A DNA stretch of 64,000 bases from Pollenia angustigena (GCA_930367215.1 OV884059.1:37439882-37503881), one strand, 5' to 3'; numbered from the stretch's first letter, positions 54,988-64,000 are shown. Numbers and translations are program-made. The notes: generated by a model from the sequence alone, not told the origin.

Positions 54988-57900
54988 ATGGCATCGTTCA
55001 ATTGCAAATTCTGTAAATCGGTTTTCGAGGAAAAGGACATGCTCAACACTCATGAAGTCCTTCACTGCCGTGAATGCTTCAAATGGTTCTCAAAAGCAAA
55101 TCATCTGAGGGAGCATGAAAAATCGCATGCTACTACATCGCTTAGCTGTAATAGTGGAAAACGGGTTATTGAAATGTCCAATTTAAAAAACCTTAAATTG
55201 TGAAAAGGGCATTTAAGGATAGAATCGTCACATACATTTATGAAAACCAAAAAGAAGAGATTCTACATCCACAAGAGTTTTTCAATGGAGTTTTTTTGGA
55301 TCTTTTAAAAATTCTTAATGGAAGCTTAAACCAACACGTAACTATAAAGTTTAATCTAGAGCTGGAATGTGAATACATACAAATAAAAAATGAGGATATA
55401 TACATTCGCTCTATTACGCATATATCTAAAATGCAATTCCTGACTTTAAGCGACAACGTGGAGGACTCCCTCAAAAATCATTTTTTTAATATATGTACAA
55501 AAATTTCCGAATTTCAGGAGAGGGACAGTGGATGGTCTCTACTACAAATAAAAATACTGGAAATAAATATAAATAAATCATCGTTTATTAAAGGTTCCAA
55601 ATATATTCCAGCACCACAGTGGATAAGAAAAAAACAGGGAGTTTTTAATTTCCAAAACGATGATGACTACTGCTTTAAATGGAGTGTTATTGCTTCATTT
55701 TTAGGCAATAATCAAAATTTATTGAAAGATATAAATATATTTGAAGAAAAGTTTCAAATAAGAGATAATCTTATAAATTTTGAAAGATTGGAGTTCCCTC
55801 TTAAGTTAAAGGATATAAAGATATTCGAACAAATGAATTCAAATATAAGTATTAATGTATTTGGTTGTGAGGGAAGTCAAATTGTGGGACCATATTATCT
55901 TACTAGTGAAGTGAAAGACCATCATATAAATCTACTTCTTTTAACGGATGAAGAATGGTCCCATTATGTGTTAATAACAGATATTTCAAGGTAACAAACG
56001 TAAATTACAAAATTTTAATTCCAAAATATTAATTTTGTTTTATTGTCTAAATATTTTAGGCTAATAAGAAGTAGCTTAACTTCTCATAAGGGACGGGTAT
56101 ATCTTTGTAACGCATGTCTTCAATACTCTTCAAGTGCCAAAATTATGAATGATCATGAAGAAGGTTGTAAGAAAGTCGTTTCAAAAATGCCGAAGCCGGA
56201 AGACTGTGTGTTACCATTCGTCATATATGCAGAAAAAATTGATGGGAGTGATGAACATGGTAACATTCAAAAACACATAGCTTGTGCCTTTAGCTATTAT
56301 ATTAAGTGTAGTTTTGATAATAATTTAGATAGATTTAACATTTATTTTGGTGAAGATGCTCCCTACATATTTATTGAAAATTTAATTAAGGACACTAAAG
56401 AAATTTTTACGAACTACTTATCTACCCATCAAACCATGACAGCACTTACTAATGTTGAGATAACTTCATATAATCTTGCAACAAATTGCCACATATGTGA
56501 AAAAATCTTAGGAAGTGACAAAGTAAAGGATCACTGTCATTTGACTGGAAAATACAGAGGAGCGGCGCATAACTCTTGTAATCTTCTGTACCAAATTCCT
56601 AAGTTTATACCGGTATTTTTTCATAATTTTTCTTCCTATGATTGCCATTTATTTGTAAAAGAATTATCAAAATTTGAGGGTGATATAAAAGTAATTCCTC
56701 TCAACAAGGAATTATATATATCATTATCAAAATTTATACCAATGCAAAATAATAAGAGCTTTGAAATTAGATTTTTAGATTCTTTTCGATTTATGGCGTC
56801 TAGTTTAGAATCTCTTGCCAACAATTTAAATGACAATGATTTTCAAACTCTCAAAAAAGTTTATCAACAGAAAAATGAACTTGATTTAATAAGAAGAAAG
56901 GGAGTATTTCCTTACTCTTACATTGATTCAATGGAACGCTTTTATGAATCAAATCTTCCCACTAAAGACAATTTTTACAATATTTTAAATAATACTTATT
57001 GCACTAATGAAGACTATGAACATGCTCACGCTGTTTGGAGAACTTTTAAATGTACTGACTTATTAGATTACGCAAATTTATATTTAAAAACAGATGTTCT
57101 TTTGTTAACTGACATTTTTCAAAATTTTCGAAACATTTGTAAAACTATTTATAAACTTGACCCATGCCAATATTATACTGCCCCAGGACTATCATGGGAT
57201 GCTATGCTAAGAACAACTAAAATAGAGTTAGAACTGCTAAGTGATGTCAATATGTACAATTTTATACAAGATGGAATCAGAGGAGGCTTAGTTCAATGTT
57301 CAAAGAGATATTCTAAAGCAAATAACAAATATTTGGAAGACTTTGACAGTAGTAAGCCTTCAGAGTATTTAATGTACCTCGACGCTAACAACTTGTATGG
57401 ATGGGCAATGTCAGAATATCTTCCCCATGGAGAATTCGAATGGAATTATGAAGAAGACATTTTAAATAATCTGGATGTTGCTAATATATCAGATACATCT
57501 GAAATTGGTTATTTTTTGGAGGTAGATTTAGAATACCCCGAATACTTACATGAAACACATAATGATTTACCATTTTGTCCAGAAAATAAAATTGTTGGTG
57601 AATCCAAATATAGAAAGCTAATTGCAGACTTGACATCAAAAACAAAATATAAAATTCATTATAGGGTTCTTAAACAGTGTTTGAAAAATGGACTGAAATT
57701 AAAAAAAAATACATCGAGCGTTAAAGTTTAAACAATCTCCATGGCTAAAAAAGTATATAGATTTAAACACACACCATAGAACATTAGCAAAAAATTCGTT
57801 TGAAAAAGATTTCTTCAAACTTCTTAACAATGCTGTTTATGGGAAAACTATGGAAAATGTTCTTAATCGTACAGATGTCAAAATAGTAAGTGATTGGGAA

Positions 57901-58698
57901 ACTACAAATCGTAATCATTTAGGAGCAAGAGCACTAATTTCTAAGCCAAATTTCTCGAGTATTACACAATTAACCAATAATATGTTTGCAATTCAATTAA
58001 AACTTATGCAAATAACTTACAACAAGCCCATTTATTTAGGCTTTGCTGTGCTAGAGCTGTCTAAATGGAAAATTTACGATTTTCATTATCAATACATGAA
58101 GCCAAAATTTCAATCCAATTTAGCTTTCAATTATATGGATACAGATTCATTTATCTACATAATAAAAACAGACGATTTCTATGCTGATATTCATGATGAC
58201 ATTGCTTCAAGGTTTGACACATCTGAATATCATCCAAATAATATTTTTAACCTCCCATTATTAAATAAAAAAATTTTAGGTATGATGAAGGATGAAAATA
58301 GTGGAAAAATTATGAAAGAGTTTGTTGGGCTTCGATCAAAAATGTATTCATTTAAAACAGTTGGTATGAATGAAATAAAAAAGTCTAAAGGTGTTAAAAA
58401 ATCGTGCATAAAAAACCTTTCAATGGCAGACTATAAAAAGTCATTGTTTGAAAAAGTAATTCTTTCTGATACAATGAATACATTTAGATCTAAGCTTCAT
58501 CAGCTGTATACTCAAAAATTGCACAAGGATGTCTTGAGTTATGCGGATGACAAAAGAATTATCGCTTCAGACCAAATAAATACTTATGCACGAGGACATT
58601 TTAGACTTCAATCTTACTTTGACAACTTTTGTACAGAAATAGACAATTTTTTAAATGACTCATCTGACGATGAATATTTAATAAACATAGATATTTAA
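54988..58698 (+). pseudogene. polB: Protein-primed family B DNA polymerase (polB), frameshifted
   Basis: The gene opens at ATG 54,988 with two C2H2-like fingers (FNCKFCKSVF, LHCRECFKWF), shifts frame near 55,195, and continues through a Polinton-type N-terminal domain (KYIPAPQWIRKKQG, FKWSVIASF) to a 69-bp GT-AG intron (55,991-56,059). Exon 2 has a zinc/HNH-like motif (DHCHLTGKYRGAAHNSCN), the exonuclease II region (HNFSSYD), palm motif A (YLDANNLYGWAM, Asp codon at 57,381), motif B (LLNNAVYGK, near 57,823) and motif C (YMDTDS, Asp codons at 58,138 and 58,144). A +1 shift in a nine-A run (57,701-57,709) splits the palm. The exonuclease I acidic pair after VIYA is missing. In active elements the enzyme copies the element from a protein primer. 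Confidence 0.9.
55991..56059 (+). other. Putative 69-bp intron in polB
   Basis: CAAG|GTAACA at the left and ATTTTAG|GC at the right. Removal joins the flanking frames in phase (…TDISR to LIRSS…). The A+T-rich body and size are typical of short fly introns. Without it, the frame has a TAA directly after the donor. Confidence 0.7.
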
Positions 58699-58931
58699 AT
58701 TAATATTTAATAATTATGATGTAATAAAAAAAAAATTTACAAAAATTTAAGATACATAAAAAAAAAAATAAGTAAAACAATATACATATATTAATAAATA
58801 CACTTTTATTCAAAACATTTTTTTGGTTTTATTTCTAAAATAAGTTTTTAAATATTTTGCCATAATACATTTTCAGTATCGTAATCTAATTTCTTTCGAT
58901 TTCTTGTTACACGAGGAGAGTATTGGTAAGG
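58699..58931. terminator. Convergent 3' region between polB and the minus-strand cluster
   Basis: A+T-rich, with AATAAA-type polyadenylation signals on both strands: GTAATAAAAA near 58,722 and TTAATAAATA near 58,790 (plus), and TTTATTC near 58,805 (AATAAA, minus). Confidence 0.5.
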
Positions 58932-59450
58932 TTAAGTGGATTGTTTCATATTTGAGTAGTTATCATTTTTTGATAATATTCTTATTTTTGGAGTTCTTTT
59001 TTCCGAAAAGCTTTTAAGACGCTTAGCTACGGAAGATGCAGAAGAAGGATTAAATTTTTGTATTGTTGTATCCATATCGTTTTGATCATCATTATTTGTA
59101 TAAATTTCCTCAGGCAAATTCAAATCTGTTTGCAGTGCTATACTACTCGATTTAGGTGTTATAGTTTGAGTTTCAATATGCTTCTTATACACCTTTTTAG
59201 TTTGAGTTTCATTATCGTGCAAATTATTCAATGCTGATATTTTATTCTGGTTAGATGTTCGTTGGGATCCAATTAGATATTTAGCTAGTTCTTGTTTAAT
59301 ATAATACCATTTGTTTATATCTTTTAGAGAATGTGAACCATATATTGGTAAGAGTTTCCGATGCAAAAAATCTGAATCAGAATATTTAACTTTAAATTTT
59401 TCGTAAGTTGATGGATGAAGAACTATAAGTTTTGATAAATTATTTGACAT
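58932..59450 (-). CDS. Polinton protein of unknown function (172 aa)
   Basis: Starts MSNNLSKLIVLHPSTYEKFK and is intact. The N-terminal third has the pattern LHPSTYEKFK...LKDINKWYYIKQELAKYL, a short helical region that recurs in insect Polintons as an uncharacterised protein. The rest is polar and low-complexity, ending basic. Its ATG overlaps the stop of the pX-like gene by 11 bp, and both follow the ATPase gene on the same strand, so a shared transcript is likely. By position among packaging and core genes it may be a virion or assembly factor; that is inference. Confidence 0.6.
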   Translation of the reverse strand: MSNNLSKLIVLHPSTYEKFKVKYSDSDFLHRKLLPIYGSHSLKDINKWYYIKQELAKYLIGSQRTSNQNKISALNNLHDNETQTKKVYKKHIETQTITPKSSSIALQTDLNLPEEIYTNNDDQNDMDTTIQKFNPSSASSVAKRLKSFSEKRTPKIRILSKNDNYSNMKQST

Positions 59451-59784
59451 TTTCTAAAATTTTTCCAATGACTCCACTTAATATCGATGAAATAATAATG
59501 GGTAAAAATCCTCCCTTTTGAATAAGATGTTTCCTCTTTTGACGCATAGAGGTTTGTGATGAGCAAACTTTCCTCAAAGTATTTTTATATGGTTTTAGTT
59601 TTTCAAACACAGTTTTGTTTATTTTATGATTTCTGTTTATAATATTTAAAATAATTTCATTTAAAGTTTTTATAACAACATTGTCAACATTTTTCAAAAT
59701 TGCATTTCGTAGTTTGTGATCCGCTTTTCTAAGAACATAGAGAATATGTTTGTTCTCCTCCAGTAACTTTAGATTCGAGGTCAT
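59440..59784 (-). CDS. Small basic pX-like core protein (114 aa)
   Basis: Starts MTSNLKLLEENKHIL and ends GKILENVK. A Lys/Arg/Asn-rich helical body leads to KGGFLPIIISSILSGVIG, a Gly-Gly followed by a hydrophobic segment. That arrangement is the one seen in adenovirus pX/mu-like small core proteins and in their Polinton relatives. Expected role: condensing DNA or contacting membrane in a particle. The longer upstream frame from 59,874 overlaps the ATPase, so I take the internal ATG at 59,784. The start overlaps the ATPase 3' end by 56 bp and the end overlaps the next gene by 11 bp. Confidence 0.6.
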   Translation of the reverse strand: MTSNLKLLEENKHILYVLRKADHKLRNAILKNVDNVVIKTLNEIILNIINRNHKINKTVFEKLKPYKNTLRKVCSSQTSMRQKRKHLIQKGGFLPIIISSILSGVIGKILENVK

Positions 59785-60415
59785 TGCTTTTTTTTGCAAA
59801 TATATAGTAATCTGTATAAAAAATATTAGATCTAAATCTAAAAGCGTTAGGTATTTCTTGAGTAAGATCAACAATTAAATAACCATGAGCCTGTTGTGTA
59901 CAATGATTATATACATCTACTAATGATTTTGAGTTTTCTGGATATACTTGACGAGCTAGATGTTGAAATTGTGTCTTATCTCTTGGGTTTTTAAACATAA
60001 CTATATATTTGGAGTTTAATGAAATATCTCTCGAATAAGCCCCTTTATGAAAAATATTTTGTGTTACTAAAATTACACTTAAATTTCTATGATGAGATCC
60101 TTTTGTAAATAGTTCACAAACTTTCTTATTTGATGTTTCAAGCATTAAATCATCCAATATTATCAAAGTCGATTCTTCGTCATTCGTATTAAAAGTCTCT
60201 GGAATTCCTTTGACAAATTCTACATTTTCTATATTGGAAAGTGAATTTTTTTCAGAATAACACCATATGATTCGGTCTATATATTTAGATATTAAGTTTT
60301 GATTTTTTATTAACTTTTTAATAAAAGTAGATTTTCCACAGCCTCAGGGACCACAAACCATCATTGTAAATGGATATATAAACTTATGAAACATGTTTGC
60401 GGTCTTAAAAACCAT
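59729..60415 (-). pseudogene. FtsK/HerA-type genome-packaging ATPase, stop in Walker A
   Basis: Reads from ATG 60,415 (MVFKTANMFHKFIYPF). The Walker A loop reads GP-stop-GCGKST: TGA at 60,344-60,346 replaces the usual Ser/Thr or similar codon. After it the frame is open: Walker B TLIILDDLM near 60,160, and the sensor-type VILVTQNIFHKG. About 228 codons in all, the usual size for the Polinton A32-like ATPase, which drives DNA into capsids in related viruses. The single stop is the only visible lesion. Divergent from the integrase start by 38 bp. Confidence 0.85.
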
Positions 60416-60453
60416 TTGTTAATGAATTAAAAAGGAAGAATATTTTAATTAAT
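60416..60453. promoter_or_regulatory. Divergent promoter region between ATPase and integrase
   Basis: Only 38 bp separate the two start codons on opposite strands (minus 60,415; plus 60,454). It must contain or overlap the start signals for both. No motif assigned. Confidence 0.4.
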
Positions 60454-61353
60454 ATGAGTAAAAAAAATCTAATTGACGAAATTCATAGTCAAGCTAGAAA
60501 AAACTTTAAGCGACGTAGGTTTATTCAAAAGGGAATTTTAGATACTTGGCAAATAGATTTGGTGGAGATGATACCATATGCAAAATTTAATAAAGGTTTC
60601 AAGTATATGCTTACTGTAATAGATGTTTTCTCAAAGTATGCCTACGCTTTGCCATTAAAAACTAAAACAGGATTTGAGGTTTCAAAATCATTTAAAAGAA
60701 TTATAAAGTTAAACAGTAACAAAGCTCCTAAAAACATGCATTCAGACCAAGGAAAAGAAATTTACAACACACAGTTCAAAACTCTAATGAAAGAGCTAAA
60801 CATTAATCATTATCATACATATTCAAATTTAAAAGCTTCAATAGTTGAACGATTTAATAGGACTTTAAAAAATAAAATGTGGAAACAATTTAGTATGCAA
60901 GAATATTATAACTGGATAGATACATTAGATAAGCTGTTGAAAGAATATAACTCATCTTATCATAGAAGTATAAAAATTAAACCTAATTCAGTTAATAAGC
61001 GAAATGAAAAAAAACTTTTAAGAACTGTATATAATAATTTAAAAGTTTTTAAAAATGGAAAATTCAATATTAACGATTTTGTTCGCATAAGCAAATATAA
61101 AAATGTTTTTGAAAAGGGATATACACCAAATTGGTCTACAGAAGTTTTTAAAGTAAATAAAATTAATGCAACAAACCCTGTCACCTACCAGCTAAAAGAT
61201 TTTAATGGAAATGTAATTAAAGGTGGATTTTATCAAGAGGAGTTATTAAAAACTAAAGTTCCTAACATCTTTTTAGTTGAAAAAGTCTTAAAACGTAGAG
61301 GCGAAAAACTATTTGTAAAATGGTTGGGTTTCGGAAAAGAATATAATTCATAG
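60454..61353 (+). pseudogene. Retroviral-type integrase with chromodomain, 3'-truncated by a stop
   Basis: Domains: short basic N-terminus, DDE catalytic core (Asp35 in TWQIDLVEM, Asp98 in MHSDQGKE, Glu132 in SIVERFNRTLK), an SH3-like segment (GKFNINDFVRISKYKN), and a C-terminal chromodomain starting VEKVLKRRGEKLFVKWLGFG. The frame ends at TAG 61,351-61,353, exactly where chromodomains have a conserved Trp; the next stop is eight codons later. The core is complete, so the protein could still fold, but its chromodomain lacks the last residues. In Polintons it inserts the element with 6-bp duplications. The chromodomain suggests targeting to methylated-histone chromatin. Confidence 0.88.
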
Positions 61354-61439
61354 ATTAATCAAACAGATTTTAGTTGATAAACTAAATTTTTCATATATGT
61401 ATAACACACAACTTATAATATTTAACATTTCGAAGTAAT

Positions 61440-62548
61440 ATGGCATCAAGCACAGAGGAAAATAGTATTTATGTTACTTTATTAAGTAACGATTCAGTAA
61501 AATTATATAAAAACACTTCAAGTACTTTCACAAATTTATTAAAGCAATCTCTTAGCATGAGTGACCAGTGGGAAGTCGGATTATCAGATATATCCTTCTC
61601 GATAGCGAATAAACAACTAAATATGAATCAAAATATACTTAAACGTAAAAAACGCAACATTTCAAATTTAAATAATCAATCTGTAAAAACATTGAAAATT
61701 GACTCTAATAATGAATATGATGAAATTAAAGCAAAATTTAAAGAACTAATGGAAACATCCGACGAGTTAAAACTAAAAAATATTAATAAAACTTCAAAAC
61801 TTGTAAATACATTAAACATTGTTAAACCCCAATCTAATATATCTATAAGAGAAAAAGATACTCGTAACGTAGATATAAAAAGTTCAAACATAGAACAAAA
61901 TGTTCAAAAAACTAGTCCTGGGGGCAAATTATGGCAGTCGTGATCGAATACTTTTTCGATTTGAAAGCAATTTTATTTCTAATTCTTTCTGTCCATACTG
62001 AACGGATCGAAATTAGTTTTTTTAGTGTTTTTAAGCATTTATTTGTGTTTTCACAGCACTGAAATAATAATTACGATTCGTTCAGTATTGACTGAAATAA
62101 AATTGCTTTCGAATCGAAAAAGCATTCGATCACGACTGCCATAATTTGGCCCCTGAATCTACAACAACTGATGAAAAAGATATTATCGTCATCAAATTAT
62201 ATATTCGAAAAATCTTTGAACAAATTCTCTGACAACATAAATAAGTTTATCAATAAATTTGAATCGTCTGATATAAGTGAAAACATATTTATTTATACTG
62301 ATATAATAAAACCTCGGAATGTTGGTAGTAAAAAAATTAAATGTCTAAAAATATTTTCAGTAGCAACATTGAAGAACTATATTCATTTCAATAGAATTGA
62401 ATATTTTCCTCTTGAAGCCTATAATATAAATGATATTTCCATAATGATTCGAAATGATGAAGGAGAAGAGATAAGCTTTAATAAATTAGTTCCCGTCTAT
62501 TGTACTCTACACTTTAAAAAAAAAAGTGTATATAAAATAGGTGTGTAA
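61440..62548 (+). pseudogene. Penton-like minor capsid protein, split by a MITE
   Basis: The N-terminal part (61,440-61,919) begins MASSTEENSIYVTLLSNDSV and has FTNLLKQSLSMSDQWEVGLSD, the start pattern of the conserved Polinton protein taken as the penton/minor capsid component. The frame reads into the inserted MITE and stops at 61,943. Beyond the insertion the family C-terminus resumes (IFIYTDIIKPRNVGSKKIKC, then NDISIMIRNDEGEEISFN and CTLHFKKK). The middle is Lys/Asn-rich and less conserved. It may form capsid vertices in particles. The penton role is inferred from family knowledge and position. Confidence 0.7.
61920..62153. repeat. 234-bp MITE inserted in the penton-like gene
   Basis: GGGGGCAAATTATGGCAGTC at the left, with its inverse at the right (GACTGCCATAATTTGGCCCC). 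The arms match for about 80 bp, including TGATCGAAT, CGAAAGCAATTTTATTTC and ACTGAACG. No clear target duplication (left AGTCCT, right TGAATC). A fragment of the same family is at 25,609. Confidence 0.85.
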
Positions 62549-62579
62549 CCAAACAAAATTAATCATTTTTATTACAACC

Positions 62580-63017
62580 ATGGATACGATTTATACAAGT
62601 TATTATAATAATCAGTCTGGAGAAAATATACAAAATATTGGTGAAATATATCACGCACCAAGAATTTTACAATACGGTCGTGGTATTGGATCCATATTTT
62701 CGGCTGTATTTTCACATTTAAAACCCTTATTTAAAACGGGGATGAATATATTAAAGAATAAATCATTAGATATTGAAAAGGAAATTTTAGAAGAAATTGG
62801 AACAAAGCCAATAAAAGAAATCTTACTAAACAAAGGAAAAAAGGTCATACAAAATATAAAAGAAGCTACTATTGATAAAATTAAAACAATGCAGAAAGGT
62901 AAAGGTCGACGTATAAAACTTAAACGTTTGAAGCAAAAGCAACAGATTAAATCAAAACGTTGTGGAGGAAAGAACTTTAAGGATATTTTTGGAAATTGGA
63001 AATGTCAGGATTTATAG
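62580..63017 (+). CDS. Small basic Polinton virion protein (145 aa)
   Basis: ATG at 62,580 (MDTIYTSYYNNQSGENIQNI). After a polar leader comes GRGIGSIFSAVFSHLKPLFK, a Gly-containing amphipathic helix, then a Lys/Arg-rich tail (KGKGRRIKLKRLKQKQQ). The arrangement resembles the membrane-active minor proteins of adenovirus-like particles (pVI type) and recurs in insect Polintons next to the major capsid gene. The frame is intact. The longer frame from 62,541 has no extra conserved residues, so I choose the ATG at 62,580. The function is inferred, not shown. Confidence 0.65.
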   Translation: MDTIYTSYYNNQSGENIQNIGEIYHAPRILQYGRGIGSIFSAVFSHLKPLFKTGMNILKNKSLDIEKEILEEIGTKPIKEILLNKGKKVIQNIKEATIDKIKTMQKGKGRRIKLKRLKQKQQIKSKRCGGKNFKDIFGNWKCQDL

Positions 63018-63022
63018 AATGT

Positions 63023-64000
63023 ATGTAGAGTGAGTTGGATTTATTTGAATCTCCTCCAATTCAAACCAGCGTTGTTAAAACTGAAGAAATATGCTACAAT
63101 CCAATTGCCTCACTAGATAATTCGAGCACAATTGAATTTGTATCACTAGGCAATGGTGAAACATATCGAGATCTGAACAGTATTTATCTTCGATTAGTCA
63201 TTGAATTAAAAGGAAACGGAGGAGTAGTTAATAACTTACTGCACTCCTTGTTTAGAAATTGTATTGTACACCTTAACAATAAAAATGTATCACAATCTGA
63301 CAATAACTATCACTATAGGGCTTATATTGAAAAATTATTAAATTATGGAAATGATGCCAGATCTACACATCTTGAATCATGTGGCTGGGCTATTGATACA
63401 AATAAATACAAATAAAATAAATTCATTAGTTGATAAAGAAAATCCTGGTTTAGACAAGAGAAAAAAACTATTTAAGGATGGGAAGAGAGAAGAGCTTTTT
63501 GGAAAACTTCATGTTGATGTATTTAACCAACAAAAATACTTGCTTTATAATATTGATCTAAAGGTAACATTAAATTTGGAAAAACCGGAATTTTATATTT
63601 TAGAAGGTGGCGATAAAAATGAATCCTATATTAAAATACATGAAGCTAATTTATATATAAACCATCTTACTATTAATCATAATATTCTAATGGCTCATCA
63701 TAATGTATTACAATCAAGAAATGCTATTTATCCTTATAAAAGAGTAGAAATAAAAACGTTTACAATACACCCTGGAAATCACTCATTAACTTTAGATAAC
63801 GTTATACTAGGACAGTTACCAAATTTTTTAATTTTTGGAATGGTGTCTAATAAAGCATATACTGGAGAGAAAAAAGAAAATCCATTTAACTTTCAACATT
63901 TTAATTTACAAAGATTTAATTTGGTTGTTAATGGAGTACAATTTCCTGCACAACCAATTGAACTTAACTACAATAACGGAGGAATAATAAGTACTCGTGG
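63023..64000 (+). pseudogene. Major capsid protein (double jelly-roll), 5' part, broken
   Basis: The expected start ATG (63,023) is followed at once by TAG (63,026-63,028). The frame then reads LFESPPIQTSVVKTEEICYN, TIEFVSLGNGETYRDL and VVNNLLHSLFRNCIVHLNNK, then YRAYIEKLLNYG. This is the start of the capsid protein known from insect and nematode Polintons (annotated in worms as F54H12.2-like). A frameshift in the ACAAATAAATACAAATAAA stretch (63,393-63,415) moves the frame; it resumes with NPGLDKRKKLF, LFGKLHVDVFNQQKYLL and AYPYKRVEIK-like segments to the window edge. The double jelly-roll fold is family knowledge. The copy cannot make capsid. Confidence 0.85.

Larger units (their letters stand above)
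54371..64000. mobile_element. Polinton/Maverick (adintovirus-related) element, inactivated, right part outside the window
   Basis: Genes in order: polB (+), unknown ORF (-), pX-like (-), ATPase (-), integrase (+), penton-like (+), small basic protein (+), major capsid protein (+, partial). This combination of family B polymerase, retroviral-type integrase, FtsK-like ATPase and jelly-roll capsid proteins defines Polintons. The left end is placed where repeat unit C is interrupted; AGTAGTATGTAGTAGGG there fits the AG start usual for these elements. Subterminal repeats (AAAGCAGCAAAAATTCTGC, twice, 54,456-54,508) follow. No adenain-type protease was seen in this part. The opposite terminus and target duplication are beyond the window. 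Confidence 0.9.

Noticed and set aside
54988..55203. Independent host C2H2 zinc-finger gene
   Set aside because: Related Polinton polymerases begin with such fingers in the same frame; here a frameshift separates them from the rest.
1..64000. CRISPR array, prokaryotic operon or bacterial contamination
   Set aside because: No regularly spaced short repeats, no ribosome-binding sites, and clear spliceosomal introns and eukaryotic transposons throughout.
54371..64000. A live virus or active element
   Set aside because: Frameshifts, stops in the ATPase, integrase and capsid genes, and a MITE insertion show that this copy is inactive, and it is embedded in host repeats.

Overview
This is an A+T-rich, intron-containing, transposon-dense animal sequence. 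It holds one clear host gene: on the minus strand (28,566-37,777), eight exons whose lengths sum to an in-frame 962-codon protein ending in an SH2 domain and a SOCS box. It matches the SOCS6/7 type, best the long Drosophila Socs16D. With the repeat types present, this points to a fly (Diptera, probably Brachycera); the species cannot be named from the sequence. A short minus-strand stretch at 505-699 resembles the C-terminal part of the golgin GORAB and may be a terminal exon or a relic.

Layout. 1-1,380: A+T-rich DNA with the GORAB-like stretch. 1,380-6,830: a decayed non-LTR retrotransposon (gag-like ORF1, then endonuclease, reverse transcriptase, RNase H and CCHC). 7,000-10,700: dispersed repeats and two hAT transposase C-terminal fragments. 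11,063-16,741: a nest of TIR elements whose order of insertion can be read from target-site duplications. 16,885-19,345: a broken intron-containing hAT transposase. 19,789-28,412: many MITE-like elements, a Tc1/mariner-type non-autonomous element and a tRNA-derived SINE. 28,566-37,777: the Socs16D-like gene, whose 5.9-kb intron 4 is filled with repeats and a second hAT transposase. 37,960-48,700: more repeats, an 847-bp long-TIR element with a 9-bp duplication, and a reverse-transcriptase relic. 49,320-54,370: 2.29-kb repeat units carrying SINE-like modules.

54,371-64,000 (cut by the window end): a Polinton/Maverick, the large self-synthesising DNA transposon related to adintoviruses. It has protein-primed family B DNA polymerase (+), a cluster of three overlapping minus-strand genes (FtsK/HerA-type packaging ATPase, a small pX-like protein, an unknown protein), a retroviral-type integrase with chromodomain (+), a penton-like minor capsid protein, a small basic membrane-active-like protein, and the start of the double-jelly-roll major capsid protein. 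Almost every gene is broken: frameshifts in the polymerase and capsid genes, stops in the Walker A loop, in the chromodomain and at codon 2 of the capsid gene, a lost exonuclease motif, and a MITE inside the penton-like gene. It is a dead copy of an element that once coded for replication, integration and particle formation.

All coordinates and alignments were made by eye. Element boundaries backed by target-site duplications are exact; others are approximate.
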